From NCBI RefSeq assembly GCF_013141725.1, contig NZ_WHNZ01000078.1:62001-126000 (forward strand): DNA of 64,000 nt, read 5' to 3'. This document shows, piece after piece, positions 51,646-60,035 of the stretch (positions within the stretch are counted from its first letter, which is position 1; every line of letters starts with the position of its first letter). The translations under genes and the position numbers were made by a program. Source of the stretch: Paenibacillus planticolens (GTDB lineage Bacteria > Bacillota > Bacilli > Paenibacillales > NBRC-103111). The notes under the pieces are model-generated. The model searched no databases, was not told where the DNA came from, and saw only the letters and a program-made list of their open reading frames with translations.

Positions 51646-51664
51646 TCATAATTGCAAGCCGGAG

Positions 51665-51713
51665 ACGTTACTTTTTTGAGCACACCCTGTGCTGAGAAAG
51701 TAACGTTTTTTTG
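51665..51713 (+). terminator. Terminator after the zinc-ribbon gene
   Basis: ACGTTACTTT pairs with AAAGTAACGT with an inner AGCAC/GTGCT stem, followed by T7. It supports a separate start for the next gene. Confidence 0.92.
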
Positions 51714-51798
51714 TTTTCAGTCTGTGAAGGTTAATTTGACCAGCATGTACATATACTGTATGGGCATAAACATTTTTAGAATCACTGAGGTGAACGGG

Positions 51799-52869
51799 TT
51801 GGAACGTTTTTGGAAAAATCGATGGTTTGTAGGGCTAGTATATTTGCTTTTGGCCCTGGCATGTTTGTATATGCTGCTGCAAATTAAGCCTATTCTACAA
51901 AGCTTGTTTACTTTTTTAAAAGCGATTTTAGCGCCATTTTTCATCGCGGTGATTATTTCGTACATTTTGAACCCGGTAGTGAATATGCTCAACCAGCGCA
52001 AGGTGCCAAGAACGATTGCCGTGTTGCTCATTTATTGTGTGTTTATCTCTTCGCTCACCGTCATTATCATGAATATGACCCCGGTGTTTATGACGCAAAT
52101 CGCGGAATTGAACGAGCATATGCCGCAGATGGAAATGCGCGCCCAATCGATTGTAGACGGCTTTAATCAAAATCAACTGCTGCCCGACAGCGTGCGAACG
52201 GGCTTCAATCATTCCTTAACGAAGCTGGAAAACAGTATTTCCATGGCGATATCAGAGTACATGAACCAAATTGGCAGCACAATCTCGATGCTGTTTGTCG
52301 CTTTTATCGTCCCGTTTGTTGCTTTTTATATGATGAAAGATTTTCAAATTATCGAGAAGACGGCGCTGGCCATCGTACCGAAGGAGCATCGCAAGAAAAC
52401 AGTCAAGCTTCTCATCGACATCGATACGGCGCTTGGGAATTATATTCGCGGTCAACTATTGGTTTGCGTTATTATCGGGGGACTTGCTTATGTGGGGTAT
52501 TGGCTCATTGATATGCCTTATGCGCTTCTGCTTGCCAGCGTTGTCGCGATTTTCAATATCATTCCGTACCTAGGGCCGTTTTTTGGAGCGGCGCCGGCGA
52601 TCATCATGGCCTCAACCATTTCGCTGAAAATGGTGCTGTTCGTCGCGCTGGTGAACCTCACCGTCCAAATTCTGGAGGGGAATGTCATTTCACCGCAGGT
52701 AGTGGGAAAAAAGCTGCATATGCACCCGTTAGTCATTATCTTTGCTTTATTGGTAGGCGGGGAAGTAGCGGGCATCGTCGGTTTAATATTGGCGGTACCT
52801 TTCTTCGCAGTCATGAAGGTTATCATTCAGCATGTCTTCCTGCATTATGTTCACAGACCCACAACCTAG
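51799..52869 (+). CDS. AI-2E family transporter (YrrI-like)
   Basis: Polytopic membrane protein of 356 residues (PF01594). Features are two N-terminal helices, a long helical insert (NEHMPQMEMRAQSIVDGF), and a C-terminal bundle with ASVVAIFNIIPYLGPFFGA and EGNVISPQVVGKKLHMHPL. Substrate unknown; AI-2 export is established only for one member. The TTG at 51799 (MERFWKNRWFVG) is chosen because GAGGTGA lies six bases upstream; the open frame continues upstream through the terminator. Confidence 0.85.
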   Translation: MERFWKNRWFVGLVYLLLALACLYMLLQIKPILQSLFTFLKAILAPFFIAVIISYILNPVVNMLNQRKVPRTIAVLLIYCVFISSLTVIIMNMTPVFMTQIAELNEHMPQMEMRAQSIVDGFNQNQLLPDSVRTGFNHSLTKLENSISMAISEYMNQIGSTISMLFVAFIVPFVAFYMMKDFQIIEKTALAIVPKEHRKKTVKLLIDIDTALGNYIRGQLLVCVIIGGLAYVGYWLIDMPYALLLASVVAIFNIIPYLGPFFGAAPAIIMASTISLKMVLFVALVNLTVQILEGNVISPQVVGKKLHMHPLVIIFALLVGGEVAGIVGLILAVPFFAVMKVIIQHVFLHYVHRPTT

Positions 52870-52890
52870 CCTAATATAAAGGCAGACGCA

Positions 52891-52941
52891 CAAAACCCCC
52901 GTGCACCATGACTTGCGGGATCATGGCGCACAGGGGTTTTG
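52891..52941. terminator. Strong bidirectional terminator
   Basis: A long stem: CAAAACCCC-GTGC-CCATGA with its complement TCATGG-GCAC-GGGGTTTTG. Rightward it ends the AI-2E gene; leftward it may end the Fur-controlled small RNA. Confidence 0.92.
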
Positions 52942-53036
52942 CACGAGGGTTGAGGATATTAAAGGGTGTGGCATACGTAAACCATCAAATGGGCTACGGA
53001 ATGAATGATACGTTGATTCGTCTTTGTTGCTAGTGC

Positions 53037-53055
53037 GATAATGAAAATCATTATC
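53037..53055. promoter_or_regulatory. Fur box
   Basis: GATAATGAAAATCATTATC matches the 19-bp Fur consensus GATAATGATAATCATTATC at 18 of 19 positions. It lies just downstream of the leftward -10 box. Confidence 0.9.
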
Positions 53056-53064
53056 AATGAGTTT

Positions 53065-53093
53065 AGTATACGATCATTGAGAACGATTGTCAA
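53065..53093 (-). promoter_or_regulatory. Leftward SigA promoter with a second Fur-like site
   Basis: On the minus strand TTGACA (53088-53093), 17-base spacer, TATACT (53065-53070). TTGAGAACGATTGTCAA (53077-53093 on the plus strand) is a second Fur-like palindrome over the -35 and spacer. The -35 overlaps the 3' end of the DUF3951 gene. Confidence 0.88.
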
Positions 53094-53319
53094 CCACATT
53101 TTTTAGAGCTTTATCTTTGTCGTCTCCTTGATCGTTCTTTTCTTCTTTTTGTTCCTTCTGCTCTTGAAATTCAACGCGGGATTGGCCGGTAATATAATCG
53201 AAAGGATTATATCGGCTATCCGGAATTTCCTTTTTAATGAGCGTTTTGGTGATGATATAGATCACGAGCACAAAAACAGGAGCAATTAACCCAAGCAATG
53301 TCAGCGATGAGAGATCCAT
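53074..53319 (-). CDS. DUF3951 family membrane protein
   Basis: Protein of 81 residues with one N-terminal helix (SLTLLGLIAPVFVLVIYIIT) and a cytosolic, charged C-terminal part containing NPFDYITGQSRVEFQEQ, the conserved DUF3951 motif, and a Lys/Asp-rich end (DDKDKALK). Role unknown. The ATG at 53319 follows AGGAAG by eight bases; the two GTG codons just upstream are too close to it. Confidence 0.78.
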   Translation of the reverse strand: MDLSSLTLLGLIAPVFVLVIYIITKTLIKKEIPDSRYNPFDYITGQSRVEFQEQKEQKEEKNDQGDDKDKALKNVVDNRSQ

Positions 53320-53413
53320 TAGCACCACTTCCTAATCGTTAAATTTTAACAAGATTGTATAGTACATACATACGTTGCCCTGCCCAAATAGGTTTCAAGA
53401 ACATGCAAGAATA

Positions 53414-53442
53414 TTGACACGGTTGCGGCATAAAGTTATAAT
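53414..53442 (+). promoter_or_regulatory. Fully consensus SigA promoter of the alaS leader
   Basis: TTGACA (53414-53419), 17-base spacer, TATAAT (53437-53442): all twelve consensus bases. Confidence 0.95.
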
Positions 53443-53449
53443 TTGCCTT

Positions 53450-53741
53450 ATCTAGATCTATTGCAAAAACGTTGATGAAATCGAAGTAAGTCATAGTCCA
53501 CTGTCAGAGATGAGGTTCCGGAATGCAGATTTCACAGCAAATCCGGCTGGAAGAACCTCTCGGTGCTAGGATGGCTGAACGCTGATTTCGGAGTGTGGAA
53601 GAACTCCACCGGTTGGACCCGTTACAGATCCGCACAAGGAGATTGCTTGATTTTCTTTGCCGCACGTTCGGCAGGAGGAGAGCGCAATAACCAGGGTGGT
53701 ACCGCGATGATTCGTCCCTGTATGTTACAGGGGCGTTTTTT
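53450..53741 (+). promoter_or_regulatory. T-box leader of alaS
   Basis: About 290-nt RNA leader. The T-box core AATAACCAGGGTGGTACCGC lies at 53686-53705, followed by the terminator CGTCCCTGT/ACAGGGGCG with six T (53713-53741). Sensing of uncharged tRNA-Ala is expected from the gene; the specifier loop was not resolved. Confidence 0.93.
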
Positions 53742-53785
53742 GTTTGTTTTCAAACATTATAGACAAATATGGAGGCTTGAGAGAG

Positions 53786-56413
53786 ATGAAGGCAAGTGAA
53801 ATTCGTTCCAAGTGGTTGCAGTTCTTCGCAAGTAAAGGGCACAAGGTAGAGCCCAGCTCTTCGCTTGTTCCGCACAATGATCCGTCACTGCTATGGATCA
53901 ACGCAGGTATTGCGCCTTTGAAACCTTATTTGGACGGACGGGAAATTCCTGAAAATCCGCGGATTACAAACGCTCAGAAATGTATTCGGACGAATGACAT
54001 CGAGAACGTTGGAAAAACGCGGCGTCACCATACCTTTTTTGAGATGCTGGGGAACTTCTCCATCGGCGATTACTTTAAGAAAGAAGTCATTCCATGGGCA
54101 TGGGAGTTCCTGACGGAACCTCAGTGGATCGGTTTTGATCCGAATCGCATTTCCGTCACCGTGCACGAAGACGATGAAGAAGCTTTTGACATTTGGCATA
54201 AACAAATCGGCATCCCGGAAGAGCGCATTTACAAGCTCAAAGAAGATAATTTTTGGGACATCGGCGAAGGTCCATGCGGTCCTTGTACGGAGATTTTCTA
54301 TGACCGCGGCGATAAATACGGTGACTTGTCTGATCCGGAATGCTGGCCAGGCGGAGAAAATGAACGCTTCCTGGAAGTGTGGAACCTCGTATTTACACAG
54401 TTCAACCATAACAAGGACGGCAGCTACACACCGCTTCCTAACAAAAACATTGATACGGGAGCAGGACTGGAGCGTTTCGCTTCGATTCTGCAGGACGTAG
54501 ATTCCAATTTTGACACAGACCTGTTCAAACCGATTATCGATAAAACGTCCGAGCTTACAGGCGTGAAATATCATGTGAGCGATGATCATGATGTGGCCTT
54601 TAAGGTGATCGCCGATCACATTCGGACCGTTGCTTTCTCCGTAGGCGATGGCGTGCTTCCTTCCAATGAGGGTCGCGGTTACGTCATCCGTCGTTTGCTG
54701 CGTCGCGCTGTGCGTTACGGCAAAGTGCTTGGCCAGGATAAACCGTTCCTGTATAAACTGGTTGCCACCGTCGGCGAAATCATGGGCGTCTACTATACGG
54801 AAGTTGTTGACAAACGCGAATTTATCGAGAAGGTTATCCGTACGGAAGAAGAGCGTTTCCACGAAACGTTAAGCGATGGTTTGGTGATCCTTGCCGAGAT
54901 GGTTGAGAAGACGCGCCAAGCCGGCACGAATCAAATCAGCGGACCGGATGCCTTCAAACTGTATGATACGTATGGCTTCCCATTCGATTTGACCGAGGAT
55001 TTTGCTGCGGAGAAAGGCTTGACGGTTGACCGCGAAGGGTTCGACGCATCGATGCAGGAGCAGCGCGACCGCGCTAGAGCGGCAAGTCAGAAAGAAGGCG
55101 GAATGAAGGTACAGGGCGGTCCGCTGTCTGAGTTGACGGTTAAAAGCGAATTTGTTGGATATAATGAATTGGTAGTTACTGCTAGTATCGAAGCCATCGT
55201 TCATGAGAACGAGCTTGTCGATATCGTAGGCGTAGGCGAGACTTGCCAAGTTATTCTAGACCGTACCCCTTTCTATGCGGAAAGCGGCGGTCAGGTGAGC
55301 GACTATGGAACAATCCGCAGCGGTCAAGTCACGCTGAAGGTTGAAGATGTGAGCAAAGCGCCTCATGGGCAGCACGTACACAAGGTTGTCGTGGAGTCAG
55401 GCGTTCTGCGCAAAGGAGATACCGTAGAAGCCATTGTAGCGGCTGCGGAGCGCGGGGATATCATCAAGAACCATACCGCCACGCATTTGCTTCATAAAGC
55501 GCTGAAGGAAGTCCTGGGCGCGCATGTTAACCAAGCGGGTTCCCTTGTTGAACCGGATCGTTTGCGTTTTGACTTCTCGCATTTCGGCAGCATCAGCAGC
55601 GAAGAGCTGCAGGATGTGGAGCAGCGCGTGAACCGTCAAATTTGGAATAACATCCAAGTCGACATCTCATTGAAACCAATTGCCGATGCGAAAGCGATGG
55701 GGGCTATGGCCTTGTTCGGCGAGAAATACGGCGATATCGTGCGCGTCGTGCAAGTTGGCGATTACAGCTTAGAGCTGTGCGGCGGCTGCCACGTGCAGAA
55801 TACCGGACAAATCGGACTGTTCAAAATCGTCAGCGAGTCCGGTATCGGATCAGGCGTACGCCGGATTGAGGCGGTTTCCGGCCGCAGCGCGTACGAATAC
55901 CTTGACCAGCAGCTGCAGTTGTTGAAAGAAGCAGCGGGCATGCTCAAGTCAAACGTTCAGGATGTTCCTAAACGCGTGGAAGCAGCGCTTCAGCAAGTGA
56001 AGGAACTGGCACGTGAGAACGAGTCGCTGCGCAGCAAGCTGGGACGTATTGAAGCGGGCTCGTTAAGCGATCAAGTGAAACAAGCGGCAGGCGTATCCGT
56101 ATTAGCTGCCCAAGTGAACGCTGCGGATATGGATTCTCTTCGCAACATTGTCGATGAGATGAAGACGAAGCTGGGTTCTGCTGTCATCGTACTTGGCGCA
56201 GTGGCGGACGAGAAAGTCAACCTCGTCGCTGCCGTCACACCGGATCTTGTAGCCAAAGGCTTCCATGCCGGCAAAATCATTAAAGAAGTGGCGACAGCTG
56301 TTGGCGGAAGCGGTGGAGGTCGACCGGATATGGCGCAAGCAGGCGGTAAAGATGCTTCCAAATTGCAGGCTGCATTATCCGGCGTAGAAGGACTTCTGTC
56401 CCAATTTGCATAA
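53786..56413 (+). CDS. alaS: Alanyl-tRNA synthetase
   Basis: Class II synthetase of 875 residues: catalytic domain (FFASKGHKVEPSSSLVP, KCIRTNDIENVGKTRRHHTFFEMLGN), tRNA recognition domain, editing domain with HTATHLLHKAL and CGGCHVQNTGQIG zinc ligands, and C-Ala domain (GGSGGGRPDMAQAGG). The ATG at 53786 (MKASEIRSKW) is the family start with GGAGG upstream. It heads the operon ireB-ruvX-DUF1292. Confidence 0.98.
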   Translation: MKASEIRSKWLQFFASKGHKVEPSSSLVPHNDPSLLWINAGIAPLKPYLDGREIPENPRITNAQKCIRTNDIENVGKTRRHHTFFEMLGNFSIGDYFKKEVIPWAWEFLTEPQWIGFDPNRISVTVHEDDEEAFDIWHKQIGIPEERIYKLKEDNFWDIGEGPCGPCTEIFYDRGDKYGDLSDPECWPGGENERFLEVWNLVFTQFNHNKDGSYTPLPNKNIDTGAGLERFASILQDVDSNFDTDLFKPIIDKTSELTGVKYHVSDDHDVAFKVIADHIRTVAFSVGDGVLPSNEGRGYVIRRLLRRAVRYGKVLGQDKPFLYKLVATVGEIMGVYYTEVVDKREFIEKVIRTEEERFHETLSDGLVILAEMVEKTRQAGTNQISGPDAFKLYDTYGFPFDLTEDFAAEKGLTVDREGFDASMQEQRDRARAASQKEGGMKVQGGPLSELTVKSEFVGYNELVVTASIEAIVHENELVDIVGVGETCQVILDRTPFYAESGGQVSDYGTIRSGQVTLKVEDVSKAPHGQHVHKVVVESGVLRKGDTVEAIVAAAERGDIIKNHTATHLLHKALKEVLGAHVNQAGSLVEPDRLRFDFSHFGSISSEELQDVEQRVNRQIWNNIQVDISLKPIADAKAMGAMALFGEKYGDIVRVVQVGDYSLELCGGCHVQNTGQIGLFKIVSESGIGSGVRRIEAVSGRSAYEYLDQQLQLLKEAAGMLKSNVQDVPKRVEAALQQVKELARENESLRSKLGRIEAGSLSDQVKQAAGVSVLAAQVNAADMDSLRNIVDEMKTKLGSAVIVLGAVADEKVNLVAAVTPDLVAKGFHAGKIIKEVATAVGGSGGGRPDMAQAGGKDASKLQAALSGVEGLLSQFA

Positions 56414-56527
56414 TTATTTTTTTATGGGACAGGAATTTTTAAACCCATAGAGAATATAAACCAGTATACACGGAACAGTTTTCAAATATTTTACAAATGG
56501 TATCACAAGGAAAGTGGGGTGCTCCTG

Positions 56528-56788
56528 ATGAGTTCCATGGATAAAACGATGAAGTTCAACGTGAAAGCAGAAGAAATTGAGACATCGCCGAAAGATGTGT
56601 TATTAGCGGTGTACGATGCTCTTCAGGAAAAAGGGTATAACCCGATCAACCAGATTGTCGGGTACTTGCTTTCCGGAGATCCTGCTTATATTCCAAGGCA
56701 TAACAATGCCCGGAGCCTCATTCGTAAACGGGAACGGGACGAACTGATTGAAGAGTTGGTTCGTGCTTATCTGGGTCAACACAAATAG
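56528..56788 (+). CDS. IreB family regulatory phosphoprotein (YrzL)
   Basis: Protein of 86 residues, DUF965/IreB family; in Enterococcus a target of the kinase IreK and linked to cephalosporin resistance. The core EKGYNPINQIVGYLLSGDPAYIPRHNNAR is nearly invariant. ATG 56528 (MSSMDKTMKF) fits the family start; an upstream GTG 56519 is an alternative. The order alaS-yrzL-yrrK matches B. subtilis. Confidence 0.92.
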   Translation: MSSMDKTMKFNVKAEEIETSPKDVLLAVYDALQEKGYNPINQIVGYLLSGDPAYIPRHNNARSLIRKRERDELIEELVRAYLGQHK

Positions 56789-56806
56789 AAGGAAATGGGA
56801 ACCGGC

Positions 56807-57223
56807 ATGAGATGGATAGGCTTGGATTATGGGGATAGAACGATTGGTGTTGCGATGAGCGACGAGCTAGGATGGACAGCTCAAGCGCTTGAAGTCATAC
56901 ACCGTCGTAAGCCAGGGGAAGACATCGACCGGCTGGAGGCCATTGTCAAACAGTATGGCGTCACGCAAATTGTCGTCGGCTTGCCCAAAAATATGAACAA
57001 CACGATCGGTCCTCGTGGCGAACTTGCCATCGAGTTCTCGAAAGAGTTAGAACAAAAACTAAGTGTACCAGTGCACCTGTGGGATGAGCGTTTAACGACC
57101 GTTGCTGCGACTCGCACACTGCTTGAAGCAGATGTGAGCCGGAAGAAGCGGAAGCAGGTCATTGATAAAATGGCTGCGCAGATCATCCTGCAAGGGTACA
57201 TGGATGCCAATATGAAGAGGTGA
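56807..57223 (+). CDS. ruvX: Holliday junction resolvase-like RuvX (YqgF)
   Basis: RNase H-fold protein of 138 residues, also linked to 16S rRNA processing. It starts RWIGLDYGDRTIGVAMSDELGWTAQ and has VVGLPKNMNNTIGPRG and LWDERLTTVAA, with Asp/Glu catalytic positions intact. ATG 56807 fits the family start. Confidence 0.94.
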   Translation: MRWIGLDYGDRTIGVAMSDELGWTAQALEVIHRRKPGEDIDRLEAIVKQYGVTQIVVGLPKNMNNTIGPRGELAIEFSKELEQKLSVPVHLWDERLTTVAATRTLLEADVSRKKRKQVIDKMAAQIILQGYMDANMKR

Positions 57224-57229
57224 ATGAAC

Positions 57230-57538
57230 ATGTCCAAAGAAGAATTGCGTGAAGAGGAACCAGAAATCATTTACATCCCGGACGATGAAGGCAACGAAGA
57301 AGAGTTCGAGGTTATCATGAAATTCGAAGTGGACGGTTCTGACAAGAAGTACATGATGGTGGTGCCTACAGACGGAGGAGACGAAGAATCCGATGAAGTG
57401 TACGCATTCCGTTATGAAGAAGATGACGACGGCGAGGATTTGAAGCTGTTTACCATCGAGGATGAAGAAGAATGGAACATCGTGGAAGAAACATTCAACA
57501 CATTAATGGCAGAATTCGATGAGGAAGAAGAAGCATGA
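57230..57538 (+). CDS. DUF1292 protein, first copy (YrzB-like)
   Basis: Acidic protein of 102 residues with the DUF1292 core (EEFEVIMKFEVDGSDKKYMMVV, VYAFRYEEDDDGEDLKLFTIEDEEEWNIVEE). Function unknown. ATG 57230 with GAAGAGGTG upstream. The second DUF1292 gene overlaps its end by four bases. Confidence 0.9.
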   Translation: MSKEELREEEPEIIYIPDDEGNEEEFEVIMKFEVDGSDKKYMMVVPTDGGDEESDEVYAFRYEEDDDGEDLKLFTIEDEEEWNIVEETFNTLMAEFDEEEEA

Positions 57539-57831
57539 GTACGACGCCTTCTGACGTATTGCGTAAAGCTTACGGGGATGATATTATTTTGTTTGATGAG
57601 CAAAATGAATCTACGGTATATCATCTTCTTAAAGAATTCGTATATGACAATAAAACGTATGCCGTTTTGCAATCCGATGAACTCAAGAAGGAAGACGAGG
57701 TTGCTGTTTTCCGAGTAACACAAGGTGCGGACGGGGAATACGAGCTGGAAACGATCGAAGACGACGACGAGTATGAAAACGTGTCTGAGCTCTACGATGA
57801 GATGGTATTTCCAGATGGGGATGACTTGTAA
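57535..57831 (+). CDS. DUF1292 protein, second copy
   Basis: Protein of 98 residues. It keeps the DUF1292 pattern (VYHLLKEFVYDNKTYAVLQSDELKKEDEVAVFRV, YELETIEDDDEYENVSELYDEM), but diverges from its neighbour. ATGA overlap with the first copy indicates coupled translation and a likely tandem duplication origin. Confidence 0.87.
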   Translation: MSTTPSDVLRKAYGDDIILFDEQNESTVYHLLKEFVYDNKTYAVLQSDELKKEDEVAVFRVTQGADGEYELETIEDDDEYENVSELYDEMVFPDGDDL

Positions 57832-57832
57832 G

Positions 57833-57877
57833 AAGCAAACAACCGAGCGGAGCGCATCCGCTCGTTTTTGTTTGCTT
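57833..57877 (+). terminator. Terminator after the DUF1292 pair
   Basis: AAGCAAAC...GTTTGCTT outer stem with CGAGCGGA/TCCGCTCG inner stem and T5. Confidence 0.9.
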
Positions 57878-57932
57878 AGAGAGCTTGCCATAGTAGAGTT
57901 CTGCTGCTGCAAGAAGCTTAGGAGGATTACTC

Positions 57933-59042
57933 GTGAACAATATGCTTGATCAAGAGAGCGAAGGACATACGACCAAACGAAGCAAGCTGAAGCTCACGCT
58001 TCTGATTGTTGGGCTGTTCTTGCTCATTATCATCGGAACAGCTAGCGGTATTGGATTGTATATCGCCAATGGACTGCAGCCGGTTACAGCTTCCGAGCAG
58101 GAAGTGAGGGTGTCCGTCCCTCAAGGCGCCGGGTCTGTAGAAATAGCCAGGGAGCTTGAAACAAAGGGGCTTATTAAGAACTCATCGATATTTACGTATT
58201 ATTTGAAAGTGAAGAAACAGGGTTCCAGGTTTCAAGCCGGCGAGTACAGCATGAAGCCCGGCATATCGTTCGATGAGATGATTGAAAAACTGAATAAAGG
58301 GGAAACCGTAAAGGAAGAGGTTATTCGCGTTACCATTCCGGAAGGGTTCACCATTGAACAGATTGCCGCTAAACTAAGTGAGCAGACGCCATGGAGCAAG
58401 GATGTTTTCCTGCAGTTGGCCGATTCGCCGACAGGTCTGACAGGAGACACCGCGGCTAGCGGTATTCCGGACAATAAGAATCTGAAGCACCGGCTTGAGG
58501 GGTATTTGTTCCCGGAAACCTATGAATTTAAGAAGGGCACAACGGAGCAAGAATTCATCGAGAGAACTCTGCAGCAGCTAGACAAGGAGCTGGCCCTACT
58601 ACCCCCTGACTGGAAGGACAAGCTTAAAGAGCGCGGGCTTAGCGTGCATCAGATGCTGACAATCGCTTCCTTGATTGAGCGGGAGGTTGTCCAGGACGAC
58701 GAACGGGCGCTCGTTTCCGGCGTTATTGAAAACAGATTGAAAAAAAATATGCCCCTGCAAATCGACGCTACGGTGCAGTATTTATTTGATAAATCCAAAG
58801 AGCGGTTGTTGGAAAAGGATTTGCAAATACAGAGCCCTTATAATACGTATTTGAATACAGGCCTGCCTCCGGGGCCAATTGCCAGTCCGAGCCTTGCCTC
58901 GGTGAAAGCAGCGATCTACCCGCAGGAAACGAAGTATTTGTTTTATGTAACAAAAAAGGACGGCACGAAAGGGCACTTGTTCGCCGAAACATTTGAGGAA
59001 CACAAGAAGAATATTGCGGAAAGCAAGAAAACTGTGAAATAG
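57933..59042 (+). CDS. mltG: Endolytic transglycosylase MltG
   Basis: Membrane-bound glycan-strand terminase of 369 residues (YceG family, B. subtilis YrrL). One N-terminal helix (about 20-43), a LysM-like region (VSVPQGAGSVEIARELETKG), and the catalytic domain with Glu in LTIASLIEREV and NTYLNTGLPPGPIASPSLAS. GTG start after TAGGAGG. Confidence 0.94.
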   Translation: MNNMLDQESEGHTTKRSKLKLTLLIVGLFLLIIIGTASGIGLYIANGLQPVTASEQEVRVSVPQGAGSVEIARELETKGLIKNSSIFTYYLKVKKQGSRFQAGEYSMKPGISFDEMIEKLNKGETVKEEVIRVTIPEGFTIEQIAAKLSEQTPWSKDVFLQLADSPTGLTGDTAASGIPDNKNLKHRLEGYLFPETYEFKKGTTEQEFIERTLQQLDKELALLPPDWKDKLKERGLSVHQMLTIASLIEREVVQDDERALVSGVIENRLKKNMPLQIDATVQYLFDKSKERLLEKDLQIQSPYNTYLNTGLPPGPIASPSLASVKAAIYPQETKYLFYVTKKDGTKGHLFAETFEEHKKNIAESKKTVK

Positions 59043-59079
59043 AATGACTTTAGGAAGCTGACAGAAGGTAGGTAAGCAA

Positions 59080-60009
59080 GTGAAAAAACCAGAGCTAGTA
59101 GTAAGCTGCGGCACAGTCGCTGAATTGAAAAGATGTATTGAAGCGGGCGCAGATAGCGTGATTGTCGGTGAAGAACGCTATGCCATGCGGCTTCCCGGAG
59201 AAGTGAAACTGAACGAAATCGAGGAAGCTGTGGTTTGGGCGCATGAGAAGCAAGCTAAGGTGTATGTGTCAGTTAATAAAATTTTTGATAATGGCTCCTT
59301 AGAGGGTCTATTCGAATATTTAAGCAAGCTGCAGGAGTATGGCGTGGATGGCGTTATTTTCGGCGATCCATCTGTCCTCATGGCTGCGCGCAGTTTGCCT
59401 GCGCCGATAGCTCTGCATTGGAATGCAGAGATGACTTCCACCAATTTCGCGACTGCGAATTATTGGGGGAGACAGGGAGCTTCCCGGGTTGTGCTGGCTA
59501 GAGAGCTGAACATGGAACAAGTATTGATGTTTAAAGAAAATACGGAACTGGCTGTTGAAGTTCAAGTGCATGGTATCACTAATATCTATCACTCTAAGAG
59601 AGAGTTAGTGAAAAATTATATCGAACACCAAGGCAAAGATGCATCCTCTGAGGATCGCTCTATCGAACGCGGCCTGTTCTTGATTGAGCATGAACGCCGT
59701 GATCAGCGGTACCCTGTGTATGAGGACAGCAACGGTACGCATATCATGAGCTCAGAAGACATTTGCATGCTTGAGAATTTGCCCGAGCTTATGGATGGCA
59801 ACATCGATAGCTTTAAAATCGAAGGATTATTGAAGTCTGCTGCCTATAATGAAACGGTTATTAGAAGCTATCGTGCGGTTATTGACGCTTACGCAGCGGA
59901 CCCGGAAGGATTCGTGTTTCAGCAGGAATGGCTGGATGCGATAACAGAACTGCAAGATCCTGAACGTGAATTGTCGTACGGTTTTTTCTATAAGGAACAG
60001 GTATATTGA
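59080..60009 (+). CDS. U32 peptidase-family protein, TrhP1-like (YrrN)
   Basis: Protein of 309 residues. U32 proteins of this branch make 5-hydroxyuridine at U34 of tRNA (TrhP1/P2 in B. subtilis). It has the family's N-terminal repeat (LKRCIEAGADSVIVGEERYAMR). The part equivalent to the U32 signature (VQVHGITNIYHSKRELV) lacks cysteines, whereas the next gene has them. GTG start, about 40 bases after mltG. Confidence 0.85.
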   Translation: MKKPELVVSCGTVAELKRCIEAGADSVIVGEERYAMRLPGEVKLNEIEEAVVWAHEKQAKVYVSVNKIFDNGSLEGLFEYLSKLQEYGVDGVIFGDPSVLMAARSLPAPIALHWNAEMTSTNFATANYWGRQGASRVVLARELNMEQVLMFKENTELAVEVQVHGITNIYHSKRELVKNYIEHQGKDASSEDRSIERGLFLIEHERRDQRYPVYEDSNGTHIMSSEDICMLENLPELMDGNIDSFKIEGLLKSAAYNETVIRSYRAVIDAYAADPEGFVFQQEWLDAITELQDPERELSYGFFYKEQVY

Positions 60010-60035
60010 TAGATGGAAGAAGGTGCGTTTTCGAG

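Larger units (their letters stand above)
52891..53058 (-). ncRNA. Candidate Fur-regulated small RNA
   Basis: A leftward transcript predicted from a consensus promoter just to the right (53065-53093) to the strong hairpin at 52891-52941, about 165 nt. It overlaps no gene except the shared terminator of the AI-2E gene. The RNA has C-rich open stretches (CCACACCC, ATCCTCAACCCTC) able to pair with GAGG-type ribosome sites, as in the B. subtilis iron-sparing sRNA FsrA, but with no claim of homology. A 30-codon frame exists (52959-53051) without ribosome site. Confidence 0.55.

Noticed and set aside
52959..53051. 30-codon leftward frame within the candidate sRNA
   Set aside because: No ribosome site, ATG only about eight bases after the predicted transcript start, and inside the Fur box.
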